The notes beneath the pieces are model-generated. The model was given only the letters and a program-made list of their open reading frames with translations. It had not been told where the DNA came from and made no database searches. 61,802 nucleotides of DNA from an uncultured Clostridia bacterium (GTDB taxonomy: Bacteria; Bacillota; Clostridia; Oscillospirales; Ruminococcaceae), in NCBI GenBank assembly GCA_944382845.1, contig CALWNN010000002.1:1-61802 (forward strand). The letters run 5' to 3'. Both the position numbers and the translations under genes were made by a program. Shown piece after piece: positions 24,810 to 33,534 of this stretch. The number at the start of each line of letters is the position of its first letter. Position 1 is the stretch's first letter.

Positions 24810-25931
24810 ATGAAAGCTTTAAAAAATATAAAAAAGTCAACATGGTGTCTTGTTGGAATAATGATACTGGCAATACTTCTCAATGTTATTGCATGGAACA
24901 GCAGGACATTCTGCGACTTTTATGTAAAAAACATATTCCCCTTGTGGCTTAATACCTATTCGAGATTTACCTCGGTTTTTCCTTTTTCCGTGGGAGAAAT
25001 ATTAATTATTGCAGGATTGCTTCTTGTAGCTTTCGGGATAATTTCTTTTATTGTACTTATGATATGGAAAAAAGGAAAACGGCGTAAAATCGCTAAGATT
25101 TACGGTAAAACCGCCGCATGGATAATTGCCTGCGTGTTTCTTATCCAGACGCTGAACTGCTTTATCCTTTATCATTGCACAACCTTCGGTGACAAGTACG
25201 GAATTAAAACCGAGGAGCATACCTTTGACGACCTTTTAAGCCTTGGGGATATTGTAATTGAAATAGCAAATGATTATTCAAAACAGGTAGAGCGTGACGA
25301 TGAAGGCAGGTTTGTACTTAATTCTGATTTGAATGAAGGTTCAAAGGCGGCAATGAGAAATTTAGGAGAAACCTATCCTCAGTTAAAAGGGTTTTATCCC
25401 AATCCGAAACCGATAATGAACTCCTTTTTCATGAGCCAGCAATATCTTATGGGGATATACTTTCCTTTTACTCTTGAGGCCAATTATAATAAGGGAATGT
25501 ACTCTTCTAACCTTCCCGAAACGATCTGTCATGAGCTTGCGCACCTTAAAGGCTTTATTCTTGAAGATGAGGCGAATTTTATAGCTTATCTTGCCTGCAT
25601 AAATTCGGGGGACGTTGATTTTGCATACAGCGGCGCAATTTCTGCCTTAAAGTACATAAGAAATAACGTCCTTGATTACGGGACGGATGAACAGATCGAG
25701 GAATTTTACAGCAAGATTGACAGAGGAATATTGATCGACTGGTACGGCAACAGCGAATACTGGCAGTCGGTACAGGAGGACGATTCCGCTCTTATTCCAA
25801 GCGATGTGGTAAATGAAGTGGCAGACGCCGCAACAGAAGCCAGTCTTAAACTTAACGGCGTTGAGGACGGAATGAGAAGCTACGGAAGAATGGTGGACCT
25901 TCTTCTTGATTATTATGCCGACCGACTTTGA
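24810..25931 (+). CDS. DUF3810-family membrane protein with zincin motif
   Basis: 373 residues. Three N-terminal transmembrane segments (about 13-32, 55-82, 95-113) are followed by a large extracytoplasmic domain with ICHELAHLKGF (~237), an HExxH metal site, and a downstream conserved acidic helix EDEANFIAYLACINSG (~249-264) that may give the third ligand. It is probably a membrane metallopeptidase; no substrate is known. Ribosome site GCGGAGAAAAC. It starts 36 bases after fhs and 29 before tsaE, so co-transcription is likely. Family assignment is by recognition of the overall pattern. Confidence 0.75.
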   Translation: MKALKNIKKSTWCLVGIMILAILLNVIAWNSRTFCDFYVKNIFPLWLNTYSRFTSVFPFSVGEILIIAGLLLVAFGIISFIVLMIWKKGKRRKIAKIYGKTAAWIIACVFLIQTLNCFILYHCTTFGDKYGIKTEEHTFDDLLSLGDIVIEIANDYSKQVERDDEGRFVLNSDLNEGSKAAMRNLGETYPQLKGFYPNPKPIMNSFFMSQQYLMGIYFPFTLEANYNKGMYSSNLPETICHELAHLKGFILEDEANFIAYLACINSGDVDFAYSGAISALKYIRNNVLDYGTDEQIEEFYSKIDRGILIDWYGNSEYWQSVQEDDSALIPSDVVNEVADAATEASLKLNGVEDGMRSYGRMVDLLLDYYADRL

Positions 25932-25960
25932 AATAATTAACATAACAGAGGAAGAACATT

Positions 25961-26398
25961 ATGGAGTTTATAAGTAATTCTCCCGAAGAAACCATAGAAA
26001 TTGCAACGAGGATAGGAAAAAAACTTAAGGGCGGAGAAATAGTCGCCTACAGGGGAGGACTGGGCGCCGGCAAGACTACATTTACAAGAGGGCTTGCCCA
26101 AGGATTCGGAGTAGGGGACGTTGTGACATCTCCTACATTTGCTCTTGTGAACGAGTACAGAAAAAAAGACAAGTGTCTTTGTCATTTTGATATGTACAGA
26201 ATATCAAACGAGGACGACCTTGAAACTACCGGTTTTTTTGACTACATGGACGGACAAACCGTTCTTGCGATTGAATGGAGCGAAAATATAACGGGGGCTC
26301 TTCCTGAGGAAACGATTTTTGTGGACATTGAAAGAATTGATGAAAACAGGCGTAAAATCACTGTAAGAGGGATGGACCCGGAGGAGATGATAGATTGA
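25961..26398 (+). CDS. tsaE: tRNA threonylcarbamoyladenosine biosynthesis ATPase TsaE
   Basis: 145 residues. The ATPase partner of the TsaB-TsaD complex that makes t6A37 in ANN-decoding tRNAs. Walker A GGLGAGKTTFTRGLAQGFG (~35), SPTFALVNEY (~56), the HFDMYRI motif (~71) and IEWSENI (~96) are all typical. RBS GAGGAAGAAC precedes the start. It overlaps tsaB by four bases, the common arrangement. tsaD is not in this window. Confidence 0.95.
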   Translation: MEFISNSPEETIEIATRIGKKLKGGEIVAYRGGLGAGKTTFTRGLAQGFGVGDVVTSPTFALVNEYRKKDKCLCHFDMYRISNEDDLETTGFFDYMDGQTVLAIEWSENITGALPEETIFVDIERIDENRRKITVRGMDPEEMID

Positions 26399-27081
26399 TA
26401 ATTCTTGGAATTGACACTTCAGGTAAAACCGCTTCTGTGGCTGTTCTTAAAGACGGGCGGATATTAGGGGAATTTACTTACCTTACAAGGCTTACACATT
26501 CGCAGATAATTCTTCCCCTTGTAACAGAACTTTTAAAGCGACTTGATATCGGACTTGAACAAATAGACTGCATTGCCGTTGCAGACGGTCCGGGGTCGTA
26601 TACGGGACTGAGAATAGGGGTCGCCGCTGTAAAGGGAATGACCTTTAACAAGAATACTAAATGCTTTGGAGTTTCAACTCTGAAATCTCTTGCCAATAAT
26701 GTAAACGCTGCGGAATGTACGGTGTTTTCCGTAATGAACGCAAGGCAGGGTATTGCGTATTTCGGCTGCTACAAGACAGGCAGGGGAACTGTGACGGAAA
26801 TTTTCCCTGACAAGGTTTGCTCCTTTACTGAAATTTCGGAATGTGCAAAAAGTATTTCGGGAAGAATAATTCTTGTTGGGGATATTTGCGAGAAGATCAA
26901 GGAAGAATTGTTTTCGGGTGAGGACAGAATCGAGATCGCACCTGATTCGCTGAAGCTTCAGAGGGCTGCTTCCCTTTGCGAGATAGCACAAAGCTGTCCC
27001 GAAAAATGGACAGGCGGAGATGAACTTCAGGCAAGATATTTACAAGCGGTTAAAGCTGAAAAGGACAAGCATTTTGCTTGA
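26395..27081 (+). CDS. tsaB: tRNA threonylcarbamoyladenosine biosynthesis protein TsaB
   Basis: 228 residues. ASKHA-fold scaffold partner of TsaD in t6A synthesis. ILGIDTSGKTASVAV at the N-terminus, LTHSQIILPLV (~33), the conserved VADGPGSYTGLRIGVAAVKG (~62-81), and a degenerate C-terminal half as usual. The start codon is TTG at 26395, overlapping the tsaE stop, with GGAGG 11 bases upstream inside tsaE, implying translational coupling. Confidence 0.93.
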   Translation: MIILGIDTSGKTASVAVLKDGRILGEFTYLTRLTHSQIILPLVTELLKRLDIGLEQIDCIAVADGPGSYTGLRIGVAAVKGMTFNKNTKCFGVSTLKSLANNVNAAECTVFSVMNARQGIAYFGCYKTGRGTVTEIFPDKVCSFTEISECAKSISGRIILVGDICEKIKEELFSGEDRIEIAPDSLKLQRAASLCEIAQSCPEKWTGGDELQARYLQAVKAEKDKHFA

Positions 27082-27117
27082 CAAGACGCTGTATTAAAGT
27101 TTGAAAGGAAGAAAAAA

Positions 27118-27555
27118 ATGAGAGTTGCAATAGGAAACGACCATGCTGCGGTTGAACTTAAAAAGGAGCTTTGCGTTCTTTTTCAGGAAAAGGGAATAGA
27201 ATACAAGGATTTCGGTTGTGCGGAGGGCGAGAAGTGCCAGTATCCCGACAAAGCAAAAGAAGTGTGCGAAGCTGTGGTTTCAAAAGAATTTGACCTTGGG
27301 ATACTATGTTGCGGAACGGGGGTAGGAATGTCAATTGCCGCAAACAAGATAAAGGGAATACGTGCGGCTTGCTGTTCCGATTATTTTACCGCAAAGTATA
27401 CAAGAGCCCACAATGACGCAAATATTCTTTGCATGGGTGCAAGGGTGATAGGTGCAGGACTTGCAAGAGAACTGACGGAGGTTTTTCTTGAAACCGCTTT
27501 TGAGGGCGGCAGACACAAAACAAGAGTCGATCTTATTACAGAACTCGAAAAATAA
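27118..27555 (+). CDS. rpiB: Ribose-5-phosphate isomerase B
   Basis: 145 residues. It interconverts ribose 5-phosphate and ribulose 5-phosphate (RpiB/LacAB fold). IGNDHAAVELKKEL at the N-terminus, GILCCGTGVGMSIAANKIKG (catalytic Cys region, ~63-82), YTARHN-like KYTRAHNDANILCMGARVIG (~95-114) and the C-terminal HKTRVDLI. GAAAGGAAG precedes the start. Last gene of the fhs-to-rpiB run; a terminator follows. Confidence 0.95.
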   Translation: MRVAIGNDHAAVELKKELCVLFQEKGIEYKDFGCAEGEKCQYPDKAKEVCEAVVSKEFDLGILCCGTGVGMSIAANKIKGIRAACCSDYFTAKYTRAHNDANILCMGARVIGAGLARELTEVFLETAFEGGRHKTRVDLITELEK

Positions 27556-27582
27556 AGATAAGGAATAAAACATTTACATAAC

Positions 27583-27615
27583 AGACGTTGTTTCTTCTTG
27601 GAATAACGTCTTTTT
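27583..27615 (+). terminator. Terminator after rpiB
   Basis: AGACGTT/AACGTCT stem with a 15-base loop followed by TTTT. Confidence 0.75.
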
Positions 27616-27640
27616 GTTGACCTGAAACAGATTAAAAATG

Positions 27641-27669
27641 TTGACATCATAAGTGAAAAGTGATATAAT
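27641..27669 (+). promoter_or_regulatory. Sigma-A promoter of the diaminopimelate decarboxylase gene
   Basis: TTGACA (27641-27646), 17 bp, TATAAT (27664-27669): full consensus. The leader is about 68 bases, without an obvious lysine riboswitch. Confidence 0.9.
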
Positions 27670-27743
27670 AAAAAGGTATTTCCGAAATCAGATTGGGACT
27701 TTGAAAAAATAAAGCTGAATCGCTATGAAAGGTACGAATAAAT

Positions 27744-29009
27744 ATGAAAAGACCCTTTATTACAAAGCAACAGGCAGAGAAAATAATTGAAAAGTATCCT
27801 ACACCTTTTCACATTTATGACGAAAAGGGAATAAGAGAAAATGCAAGAAACCTCTATAAGGCTTTTTCATGGAACAAAGGCTTCAAAGAGTATTTTGCTG
27901 TTAAGGCTACTCCGAATCCGTTTATTCTTAAGATACTTCAGGAAGAAGGCTGCGGAACAGACTGCTCCTCCCTTACTGAACTTATGATGTCCGATGTGTG
28001 CGGATTTAAGGGACATGACATAATGTTTTCTTCAAATGTCACTCCGGAAGCTGACATGAAGCTTGCATATGAACTCGGCGCAATTATTAACCTTGACGAT
28101 TTTACTCATATAGAGTGGCTTGACAAGCTTTGCGGAATCCCTGAAACTATCTGCTGTCGCTATAATCCGGGCGGACATTTTAAAATTGAAAACCAGATTA
28201 TGGACAACCCCGGCGAAGCTAAATACGGATTCACAAAAGAGCAGATAATAGAGGGTTATAAAATTCTGAAGAAAAAGGGCGCAAAATATTTTGGAATACA
28301 CGCTTTTCTTGCTTCAAACACTGTTACAAACGACTACTATCCTAATCTTGCCGCAACTCTTTTTGAACTTGCTGTTGAATTAAAGGAAAAGACAGGCTGC
28401 GATATCAGATTTATTAACCTTTCCGGCGGCGTGGGAGTAAACTATCTTCCCGACCAGCCTGCAAACGATATTTTTGCAATCGGTGAAGGCGTAAGACAGG
28501 CATATGAAAGAATTCTTGTTCCGAACGGAATGGGTGACGTTGCGATTTTCACAGAGCTTGGAAGATTTATGCTTGCGCCATATGGACATCTTGTAACAAA
28601 GGCTGTTCACGAAAAGCATACATACAAGGAGTATATCGGTGTTGACGCTTGTGCGGCAAACCTTATGAGACCTGCAATGTACGGTTCGTATCATCACATT
28701 ACCGTGCTTGGCAAGGAGGACGCTCCGTGCGATCATAAGTACGACGTAACAGGAGGTCTTTGTGAAAATAACGACAAGTTTGCAATAGACAGAATGTTGC
28801 CGAAAATCGATATCGGCGATATTCTTGTGATTCACGATACAGGCGCTCACGGATTTTCAATGGGCTATAACTACAACGGAAAACTTCGCTCGGCGGAGCT
28901 TCTCCTTAAAGAGGACGGCAGCGTTGAGATGATCAGACGTGCGGAAACTCCTGCGGACTACTTTGCAACATTCGATTTCACTCATTTGTTTGATAAGTAT
29001 TGTAAGTAA
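27744..29009 (+). CDS. lysA: Diaminopimelate decarboxylase
   Basis: 421 residues. A PLP enzyme of the alanine-racemase-fold (type III) decarboxylases that converts meso-diaminopimelate to lysine. The PLP lysine lies in KEYFAVKATPNP (~52). Other motifs are FSSNVTP (~95), SGGVGVNYLPDQ (phosphate-binding Gly loop, ~230), FTELGRFMLAP (~272), and the catalytic-Cys region TGGLCENNDKFA (~338). GAAAGGTACG precedes the start. It has its own promoter and terminator. A related decarboxylase specificity (ornithine or carboxynorspermidine) is possible but less likely. Confidence 0.88.
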   Translation: MKRPFITKQQAEKIIEKYPTPFHIYDEKGIRENARNLYKAFSWNKGFKEYFAVKATPNPFILKILQEEGCGTDCSSLTELMMSDVCGFKGHDIMFSSNVTPEADMKLAYELGAIINLDDFTHIEWLDKLCGIPETICCRYNPGGHFKIENQIMDNPGEAKYGFTKEQIIEGYKILKKKGAKYFGIHAFLASNTVTNDYYPNLAATLFELAVELKEKTGCDIRFINLSGGVGVNYLPDQPANDIFAIGEGVRQAYERILVPNGMGDVAIFTELGRFMLAPYGHLVTKAVHEKHTYKEYIGVDACAANLMRPAMYGSYHHITVLGKEDAPCDHKYDVTGGLCENNDKFAIDRMLPKIDIGDILVIHDTGAHGFSMGYNYNGKLRSAELLLKEDGSVEMIRRAETPADYFATFDFTHLFDKYCK

Positions 29010-29045
29010 CAACAAAAGATTTTCAGTAGGATAACTGTCAATTTC

Positions 29046-29082
29046 TTGCAGCATAACTTAATGGTTGTGCTGCAATTTTTTT
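29046..29082 (+). terminator. Terminator after lysA
   Basis: TTGCAGCA/TGCTGCAA stem with inner AAC/GTT pairing, followed by seven T. Confidence 0.88.
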
Positions 29083-29109
29083 AAAAGGGAAAAATTGTTG
29101 TTCTGATAC

Positions 29110-29138
29110 TTGAAAAGCAGGAACAAATAGTGTATAAT
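29110..29138 (+). promoter_or_regulatory. Sigma-A promoter of prfC
   Basis: TTGAAA (29110-29115), 17 bp, TATAAT (29133-29138), about 40 bases before the TTG start. Confidence 0.82.
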
Positions 29139-29178
29139 AAATAAGTTAATCACAAAATTATTTTCGGAGGAATTAGAT

Positions 29179-30774
29179 TTGAATAATCTTGAACATGAGA
29201 TAGGACGCAGACGTACCTTTGCAATAATCTCTCACCCTGACGCCGGTAAAACAACTCTCAGCGAAAAATTCCTGCTTTACGGAGGAGCAATTGCTCAGGC
29301 GGGTGCGGTAAAGGGCAAAAAATCTGCAAGACACGCCGTTTCCGACTGGATGGAAATTGAAAAGCAAAGAGGAATTTCCGTCACCTCGTCTGTTATGCAG
29401 TTTCAGTACAACAATTACTGCATAAATATTCTTGACACCCCCGGACACCAGGACTTTTCCGAGGACACATACCGCACTCTTATGGCGGCAGACTCTGCGG
29501 TAATGGTCATAGACGCTTCCAAGGGTGTTGAAAACCAGACGAGAAAGCTTTTTAAAGTCTGCGCTATGCGGCATATACCCATTTTTACCTTTATTAACAA
29601 AATGGACAGAGAGTCGAAAAATCCTTTCGACCTTATTGATGAGATTGAAAACGAGCTTGGAATGCCGACTTATCCGGTAAACTGGCCGATAAGTTCAGGC
29701 AAGGACTTCCGTGGAGTCTACGACAGAAGAAAAAGGCATATTATTTCATTTGAAGCAACAGGCGGTCATCATCAGGTGGCGGCAACTGAAGTTGATCTTT
29801 CCGACCCCTCCCTTTCAGAGCTTATCGGAGAGGAAAACAGGGCGTCAATTATGGAGGATATTGAGCTTCTTGACGGAGCAAGCGACGAGTTTGACCTTAA
29901 AGCTGTTCATGAGGGAAGGCTTTCTCCTGTATTCTTTGGGTCTGCTCTTACAAATTTTGGAGTTGAGCCGTTTTTGGAAAACTTCCTTGAGATGACTCCT
30001 CCGCCTCTTGCAAGAAAAACAGCAGAGGGTGAAATTGATCCCTTTGACAAGAATTTTTCGGCATTTGTCTTTAAAATTCAGGCAAATATGAACAAGGCTC
30101 ATCGAGACAGACTTACTTTCATGAGAATATGTTCCGGAAAATTCGACAGGGAAATGGAAGTATACCACGTTCAGAGCGGTAAGAAAATGCGCCTTTCTCA
30201 GCCTCAGCAGCTAATGGCTCAGGACAGGGAAATCATAAGCGAGGCATATGCAGGGGACATTATCGGAGTTTTTGACCCGGGGATATTCTCTATCGGGGAT
30301 ACAGTGTGCGCAGTGGGAAAGAAATTTGAATTTGAGGGGATACCGACATTTGCTCCCGAACACTTCCAGAGGGTCTATCCCAAGGATACAATGAAGCGTA
30401 AGCAGTTCGTAAAGGGAGTTACTCAGATTGCTCAGGAGGGAGCTATACAGATTTTCCATGAGCCCGATACGGGAATGGAAGAGGTTATAGTTGGTGTAGT
30501 AGGCGTATTGCAGTTTGACGTTTTTGACTACAGAATGAAAAACGAATATAATGTTGATCTTGTTAAAACGGGACTGCCTTATTCCTATATAAGATGGATA
30601 GAAAACAAGGATATCGACCCCAAGACCCTTAAAATAAGCAGTGATACAAAGCTTGTACAGGACTTTAAAGGAAATTATCTTCTTTTATTTACAAGCGAAT
30701 GGAACATACGTTGGGCTCTTGAAAAGAATGAAGGACTTGTTCTTTCTGAATTCAGCAGAGGGGATCTTCAGTGA
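29179..30774 (+). CDS. prfC: Peptide chain release factor 3
   Basis: 531 residues. A GTPase that recycles RF1/RF2 from terminated ribosomes. G1 SHPDAGKTTLSEK (~17), the switch II DTPGHQDFSEDT (~83), NKMDRESK (~138), and the RF3-type domains II and III (GVVGVLQFDVFDYRMKNEY, ~433). The start is TTG at 29179, 8 bases after GGAGG. The following lipoprotein gene begins 38 bases after its stop and has no promoter of its own that I can see. Confidence 0.96.
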   Translation: MNNLEHEIGRRRTFAIISHPDAGKTTLSEKFLLYGGAIAQAGAVKGKKSARHAVSDWMEIEKQRGISVTSSVMQFQYNNYCINILDTPGHQDFSEDTYRTLMAADSAVMVIDASKGVENQTRKLFKVCAMRHIPIFTFINKMDRESKNPFDLIDEIENELGMPTYPVNWPISSGKDFRGVYDRRKRHIISFEATGGHHQVAATEVDLSDPSLSELIGEENRASIMEDIELLDGASDEFDLKAVHEGRLSPVFFGSALTNFGVEPFLENFLEMTPPPLARKTAEGEIDPFDKNFSAFVFKIQANMNKAHRDRLTFMRICSGKFDREMEVYHVQSGKKMRLSQPQQLMAQDREIISEAYAGDIIGVFDPGIFSIGDTVCAVGKKFEFEGIPTFAPEHFQRVYPKDTMKRKQFVKGVTQIAQEGAIQIFHEPDTGMEEVIVGVVGVLQFDVFDYRMKNEYNVDLVKTGLPYSYIRWIENKDIDPKTLKISSDTKLVQDFKGNYLLLFTSEWNIRWALEKNEGLVLSEFSRGDLQ

Positions 30775-30812
30775 TTTTGGAAAGACGACAAGGATTACGA
30801 AAGGAGCGGTTC

Positions 30813-31652
30813 ATGAAAAAACTGATAACTTTTGCGCTTGCAGCAATATTGTGCATATCCATGTGCGGATGCAGCGACAAGGAAGAATCTTCATCCGATA
30901 AATCCGACTCAAAGCAGACGGAGCAGGCAGAAAAATTCAACACAGGGGGATTTGAAACCGCTGTTTCGGAAAATACGTTTCCTTGGCTTGAGGATTTCTA
31001 TCTCAATTCATCTCATGAGTCTGTTTATGTTGCCACTCTTTCATGCGTGAAGCCGGATAACGCAGAGGACGGGGTTTACGGCTGTGAGGAATTAAGCGTT
31101 AATGTAAACGGCGTAGAGGCGAGAGATTCGCTTTGCTATCTTCTGATAAACGGAAATACCGCTGCCGTCAATATCAGCTTTTTTAACGGTTTTGTGGAAG
31201 AAGGATCTGAAATTGAAATATCCGCTGAAAACTTCAACGAGCTGAACGAACCAGAAGAAGGAGAAGAACAGAACGATTACACAGATATAAGCGATAACGT
31301 TGCCTTTGAAGGAAGGCTTCAACTTGATGTTACTGTAAACGAAAGCTTTGGATACCTTCTTTTTGAGCCTGAAAACAAGGGCGTTGCTTCTATTACCGTT
31401 TCGGATACCGCTCTTCACTTTGAACAAGCCCTTGAGCTTTTCGGTGAGGAACCCACAAAAGATAGCGTTAAAATCATTCTTTCTGACGGAACAGATATAA
31501 GCTTTGACAGGTGCGTTGTATTCCATAGGGTTGATGAAGAGGGTAATGATCTTGATGAATTTGACGCGGCGTTTAATTTTAATGACGATGAAAAAACTAT
31601 CGACCTTTCAAAGGTATCTGAAATTATTGTAAACGGCGAAAATATTATCTGA
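30813..31652 (+). CDS. Lipoprotein of unknown function
   Basis: 279 residues. The lipoprotein signal ends in a lipobox SMCGC (Cys ~21), followed by a Ser/Asp/Lys linker. The mature part is acidic and predicted beta-rich, with repeated short strands (GVEARDSLCYLLINGN, FGYLLFEPENKGVASITV). No enzymatic motif is visible. The start at 30813 is chosen for the AAAGGAG site; the frame extends 14 codons upstream to overlap prfC. Probably read through from prfC. A terminator follows. Confidence 0.7.
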   Translation: MKKLITFALAAILCISMCGCSDKEESSSDKSDSKQTEQAEKFNTGGFETAVSENTFPWLEDFYLNSSHESVYVATLSCVKPDNAEDGVYGCEELSVNVNGVEARDSLCYLLINGNTAAVNISFFNGFVEEGSEIEISAENFNELNEPEEGEEQNDYTDISDNVAFEGRLQLDVTVNESFGYLLFEPENKGVASITVSDTALHFEQALELFGEEPTKDSVKIILSDGTDISFDRCVVFHRVDEEGNDLDEFDAAFNFNDDEKTIDLSKVSEIIVNGENII

Positions 31653-31671
31653 ATAAATATATTTTTCTTGA

Positions 31672-31698
31672 AAACTCCTCGTATCGGGGAGTTTTTTG
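31672..31698. terminator. Bidirectional terminator between lipoprotein and WYL genes
   Basis: AAAACTCC/GGAGTTTT stem with T run on the plus strand and A run before it, so it can serve both convergent transcripts. Confidence 0.85.
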
Positions 31699-31748
31699 TT
31701 TGTAAGACGGGCGCTCAAAAAAAATGATCTGTAGCCGATAAGCTAAGA

Positions 31749-32753
31749 TCATTGATACATTTTGTAAATCATTTCAGCATATGCTTTGGCATCGTCTGCG
31801 ACGCACTTTGGTGAAATTACTTTCATTTTGTTTCCGAAAGTAAAAAGCCATCCCCAGAATGTGGGACTTATCTGAACGTCAACGGAACATACAAAAGTGT
31901 CGTCGCTGTTTTTTCTTAAAATCGTTTTGTCCCCGAAACGGTCAATAATTACATCCGCCAGACTTTCAGCCACTTCAAGTGTTATCCTTGCGGGAGTGCC
32001 CGAATACATATCAAATGAAGTCCTCAGATTCTTTGCGATCTCCTGCTGGTCAACAGGGAGAACTCTGCGCTTTTGCTCCGATACATTAACGGAGGTCATT
32101 CTGTCAACTCTGAAATACACAATCTTTTCGTGCTTTTCGGAATAGCAGATAAGGTAATATCTGTCGTTTTTCCATACGAGATAATAAGGGGAGGCTTTGT
32201 AAATTTCTCCGTCATGACGGTAGTGCTTTTTTCGGTCGCTTCCGTAAGTGTAATAGCGGAAGTCTATCATCTTCTTTTCAAAAATAGCCTGATTGATGCG
32301 GTTTATTGCATAAAAGATGCCCTCGTTATAGGCTTTTACCCTCGACTCAACAAATACCTGACGCCTTAGATTCTTAGCTTTCTGTCTTGATGTAAGCGAC
32401 TGAAGCTTCTCAATAAGCTGAGAGGATTTTTTCTGTGTGAGAAACTTTGACGAAGCAACGGCATCCGCAAGAACATAAAGCTCCTCATCGGTGAAAAGAC
32501 GGTCGGATATGTAGTATGCGTTTGAATGTCCCTTTTTTGTCACTTCGATTGAAAGTCCGCTTTCACTTAATGTGGCAATATCGTCATAAAGGGTTTTGCG
32601 CTCTTCCTTTATGCCGTTGCTTTCAAGTATCTCTATGATCTCTTTACCTGTAAGGGGATTTTCTTCGTCTGTGCGCTCCATAAGCAATTCTCTTAAAAAC
32701 AAAAGCTTTTGCTTCTGCCGTGAAACGCCGATATTTGTAACTTCGCTGTACAT
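31749..32753 (-). CDS. WYL-domain transcriptional regulator
   Basis: 334 residues. The N-terminal winged helix (about 10-75, with LTGKEIIEIL and ERKTLYDDIATL) is followed by a WYL domain (about 140-230, HYRHDGEIYKASPYYLVWKNDRYYL in pieces: YKASPYYLVWKNDRYYL) and a C-terminal WCX extension (about 235-330). WYL regulators sense ligands such as nucleic acid; several (PafBC, DriD) control DNA-damage genes. It follows DUF896 by 6 bases in one transcript and lies next to a LexA-type promoter on the other strand. Confidence 0.9.
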   Translation of the reverse strand: MYSEVTNIGVSRQKQKLLFLRELLMERTDEENPLTGKEIIEILESNGIKEERKTLYDDIATLSESGLSIEVTKKGHSNAYYISDRLFTDEELYVLADAVASSKFLTQKKSSQLIEKLQSLTSRQKAKNLRRQVFVESRVKAYNEGIFYAINRINQAIFEKKMIDFRYYTYGSDRKKHYRHDGEIYKASPYYLVWKNDRYYLICYSEKHEKIVYFRVDRMTSVNVSEQKRRVLPVDQQEIAKNLRTSFDMYSGTPARITLEVAESLADVIIDRFGDKTILRKNSDDTFVCSVDVQISPTFWGWLFTFGNKMKVISPKCVADDAKAYAEMIYKMYQ

Positions 32754-32759
32754 GGTATA

Positions 32760-32972
32760 TCAGTCCTTTTTCATGTCCTTGACATTTATCTTCGAGCCGT
32801 CCGGTTCAAGTATTACCGTGTGTTCCAGTTGGGCGGTAAGATTTGCCACAATACTTCTGCGGTATTCATTTCGCAGAGCTGCCTGCTCCTTTTTTTCATC
32901 TTCCGAAAGCCCTTCGGGAGTTTTTGATTTTATGTAAAGTTCGTTTATTCTGTCAAGTTTTATTTGTTCCAT
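32760..32972 (-). CDS. DUF896 (YnzC-type) protein
   Basis: 70 residues: a two-helix antiparallel domain with the family pattern RINELYIKSKTPEGLSEDEK and EQAALRNEYRRSIVANL, then the short tail with EPDGS. The Bacillus member ynzC lies in the lexA-yneA SOS region. A ribosome site AAAGGAG precedes the start. It forms a two-gene unit with the downstream WYL regulator. Confidence 0.85.
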   Translation of the reverse strand: MEQIKLDRINELYIKSKTPEGLSEDEKKEQAALRNEYRRSIVANLTAQLEHTVILEPDGSKINVKDMKKD

Positions 32973-33033
32973 AGCTTATTCTCCTTTCGTTTTATAACTG
33001 CGTCACAGCAGATTCTAAAAATAATTTAAAACA

Positions 33034-33062
33034 AGTATATCACACTTTTTCCCTTTACGCAA
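33034..33062 (-). promoter_or_regulatory. Sigma-A promoter of DUF896-WYL
   Basis: On the minus strand TTGCGT (33062-33057), 17 bp, TATACT (33039-33034), about 62 bases before the DUF896 start. Confidence 0.7.
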
Positions 33063-33157
33063 GGGCTTTTTTTATTTTAAGTCCAAAAAATCTCCCTGTT
33101 TTATTTTTTTCACAAAAATCATTGTTTATTTCAGTGCAAAATTTTTTTGAATCCACC

Positions 33158-33209
33158 TTGACAAACATTTGTTCGCAGAGTATAATTAAATTATAAGGAA
33201 CAAACGTTC
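33158..33209 (+). promoter_or_regulatory. Consensus promoter with LexA-type boxes
   Basis: TTGACA (33158-33163), 17 bp, TATAAT (33181-33186). GAACAAACGTTC (33198-33209) fits the Gram-positive LexA/DinR core GAAC-RNRY-GTTC perfectly, just downstream of the -10. A second, imperfect box AAACATTTGTTC (33163-33174) lies in the spacer. Binding at either would block transcription, so the two small genes after it are probably SOS-induced. The rest of the 32973-33318 gap shows no gene. Confidence 0.7.
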
Positions 33210-33318
33210 TTTGGGTTTTGGGAAACCGAAGTTACCCGTGCTTTGGAATCTGCAAAACCGCAAAACAAAAGCCGTGTTTTAAGGGATTTCCACGGAATAA
33301 GAGGAAAGGAATGAAATT

Positions 33319-33531
33319 ATGGACGCAATGATAAACGCATACAAAAAAGATATAGCAAGCCTTGAAAAAAGGATTTCACGGCTTCTGTTGGAAAACGACG
33401 ACTTATGCAGCATGGAAATTGATAAGCGTATCGACCTGCTGAGATGCGAGCGGTGGGAGCTTATGGCTTCCCTGCGTTCAATGGAGGAATACATGGCTTG
33501 TGTGAGACAAAGAGAAGAGAGGGGAGCATAA
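33319..33531 (+). CDS. Small coiled-coil protein, possibly SOS-induced
   Basis: 70 residues, almost entirely helical with a heptad-like pattern (ASLEKRISRLLLENDDLCSM, KRIDLLRCERWELMASLRSM). No membrane segment or metal motif. Start at 33319 after GAGGAAAGGAATG. It is separated from the HTH gene by 3 bases, so the two are surely co-expressed and may interact. Small gene pairs of this kind occur in Clostridia phages and mobile elements. No function is assigned. Confidence 0.65.
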   Translation: MDAMINAYKKDIASLEKRISRLLLENDDLCSMEIDKRIDLLRCERWELMASLRSMEEYMACVRQREERGA

Positions 33532-33534
33532 AAT

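Noticed and set aside
33041-33075. A plus-strand terminator (CCCTT/AAGGG with T run)
   Set aside because: No plus-strand gene lies upstream that would use it; the bases are the -35 region of the DUF896 promoter.
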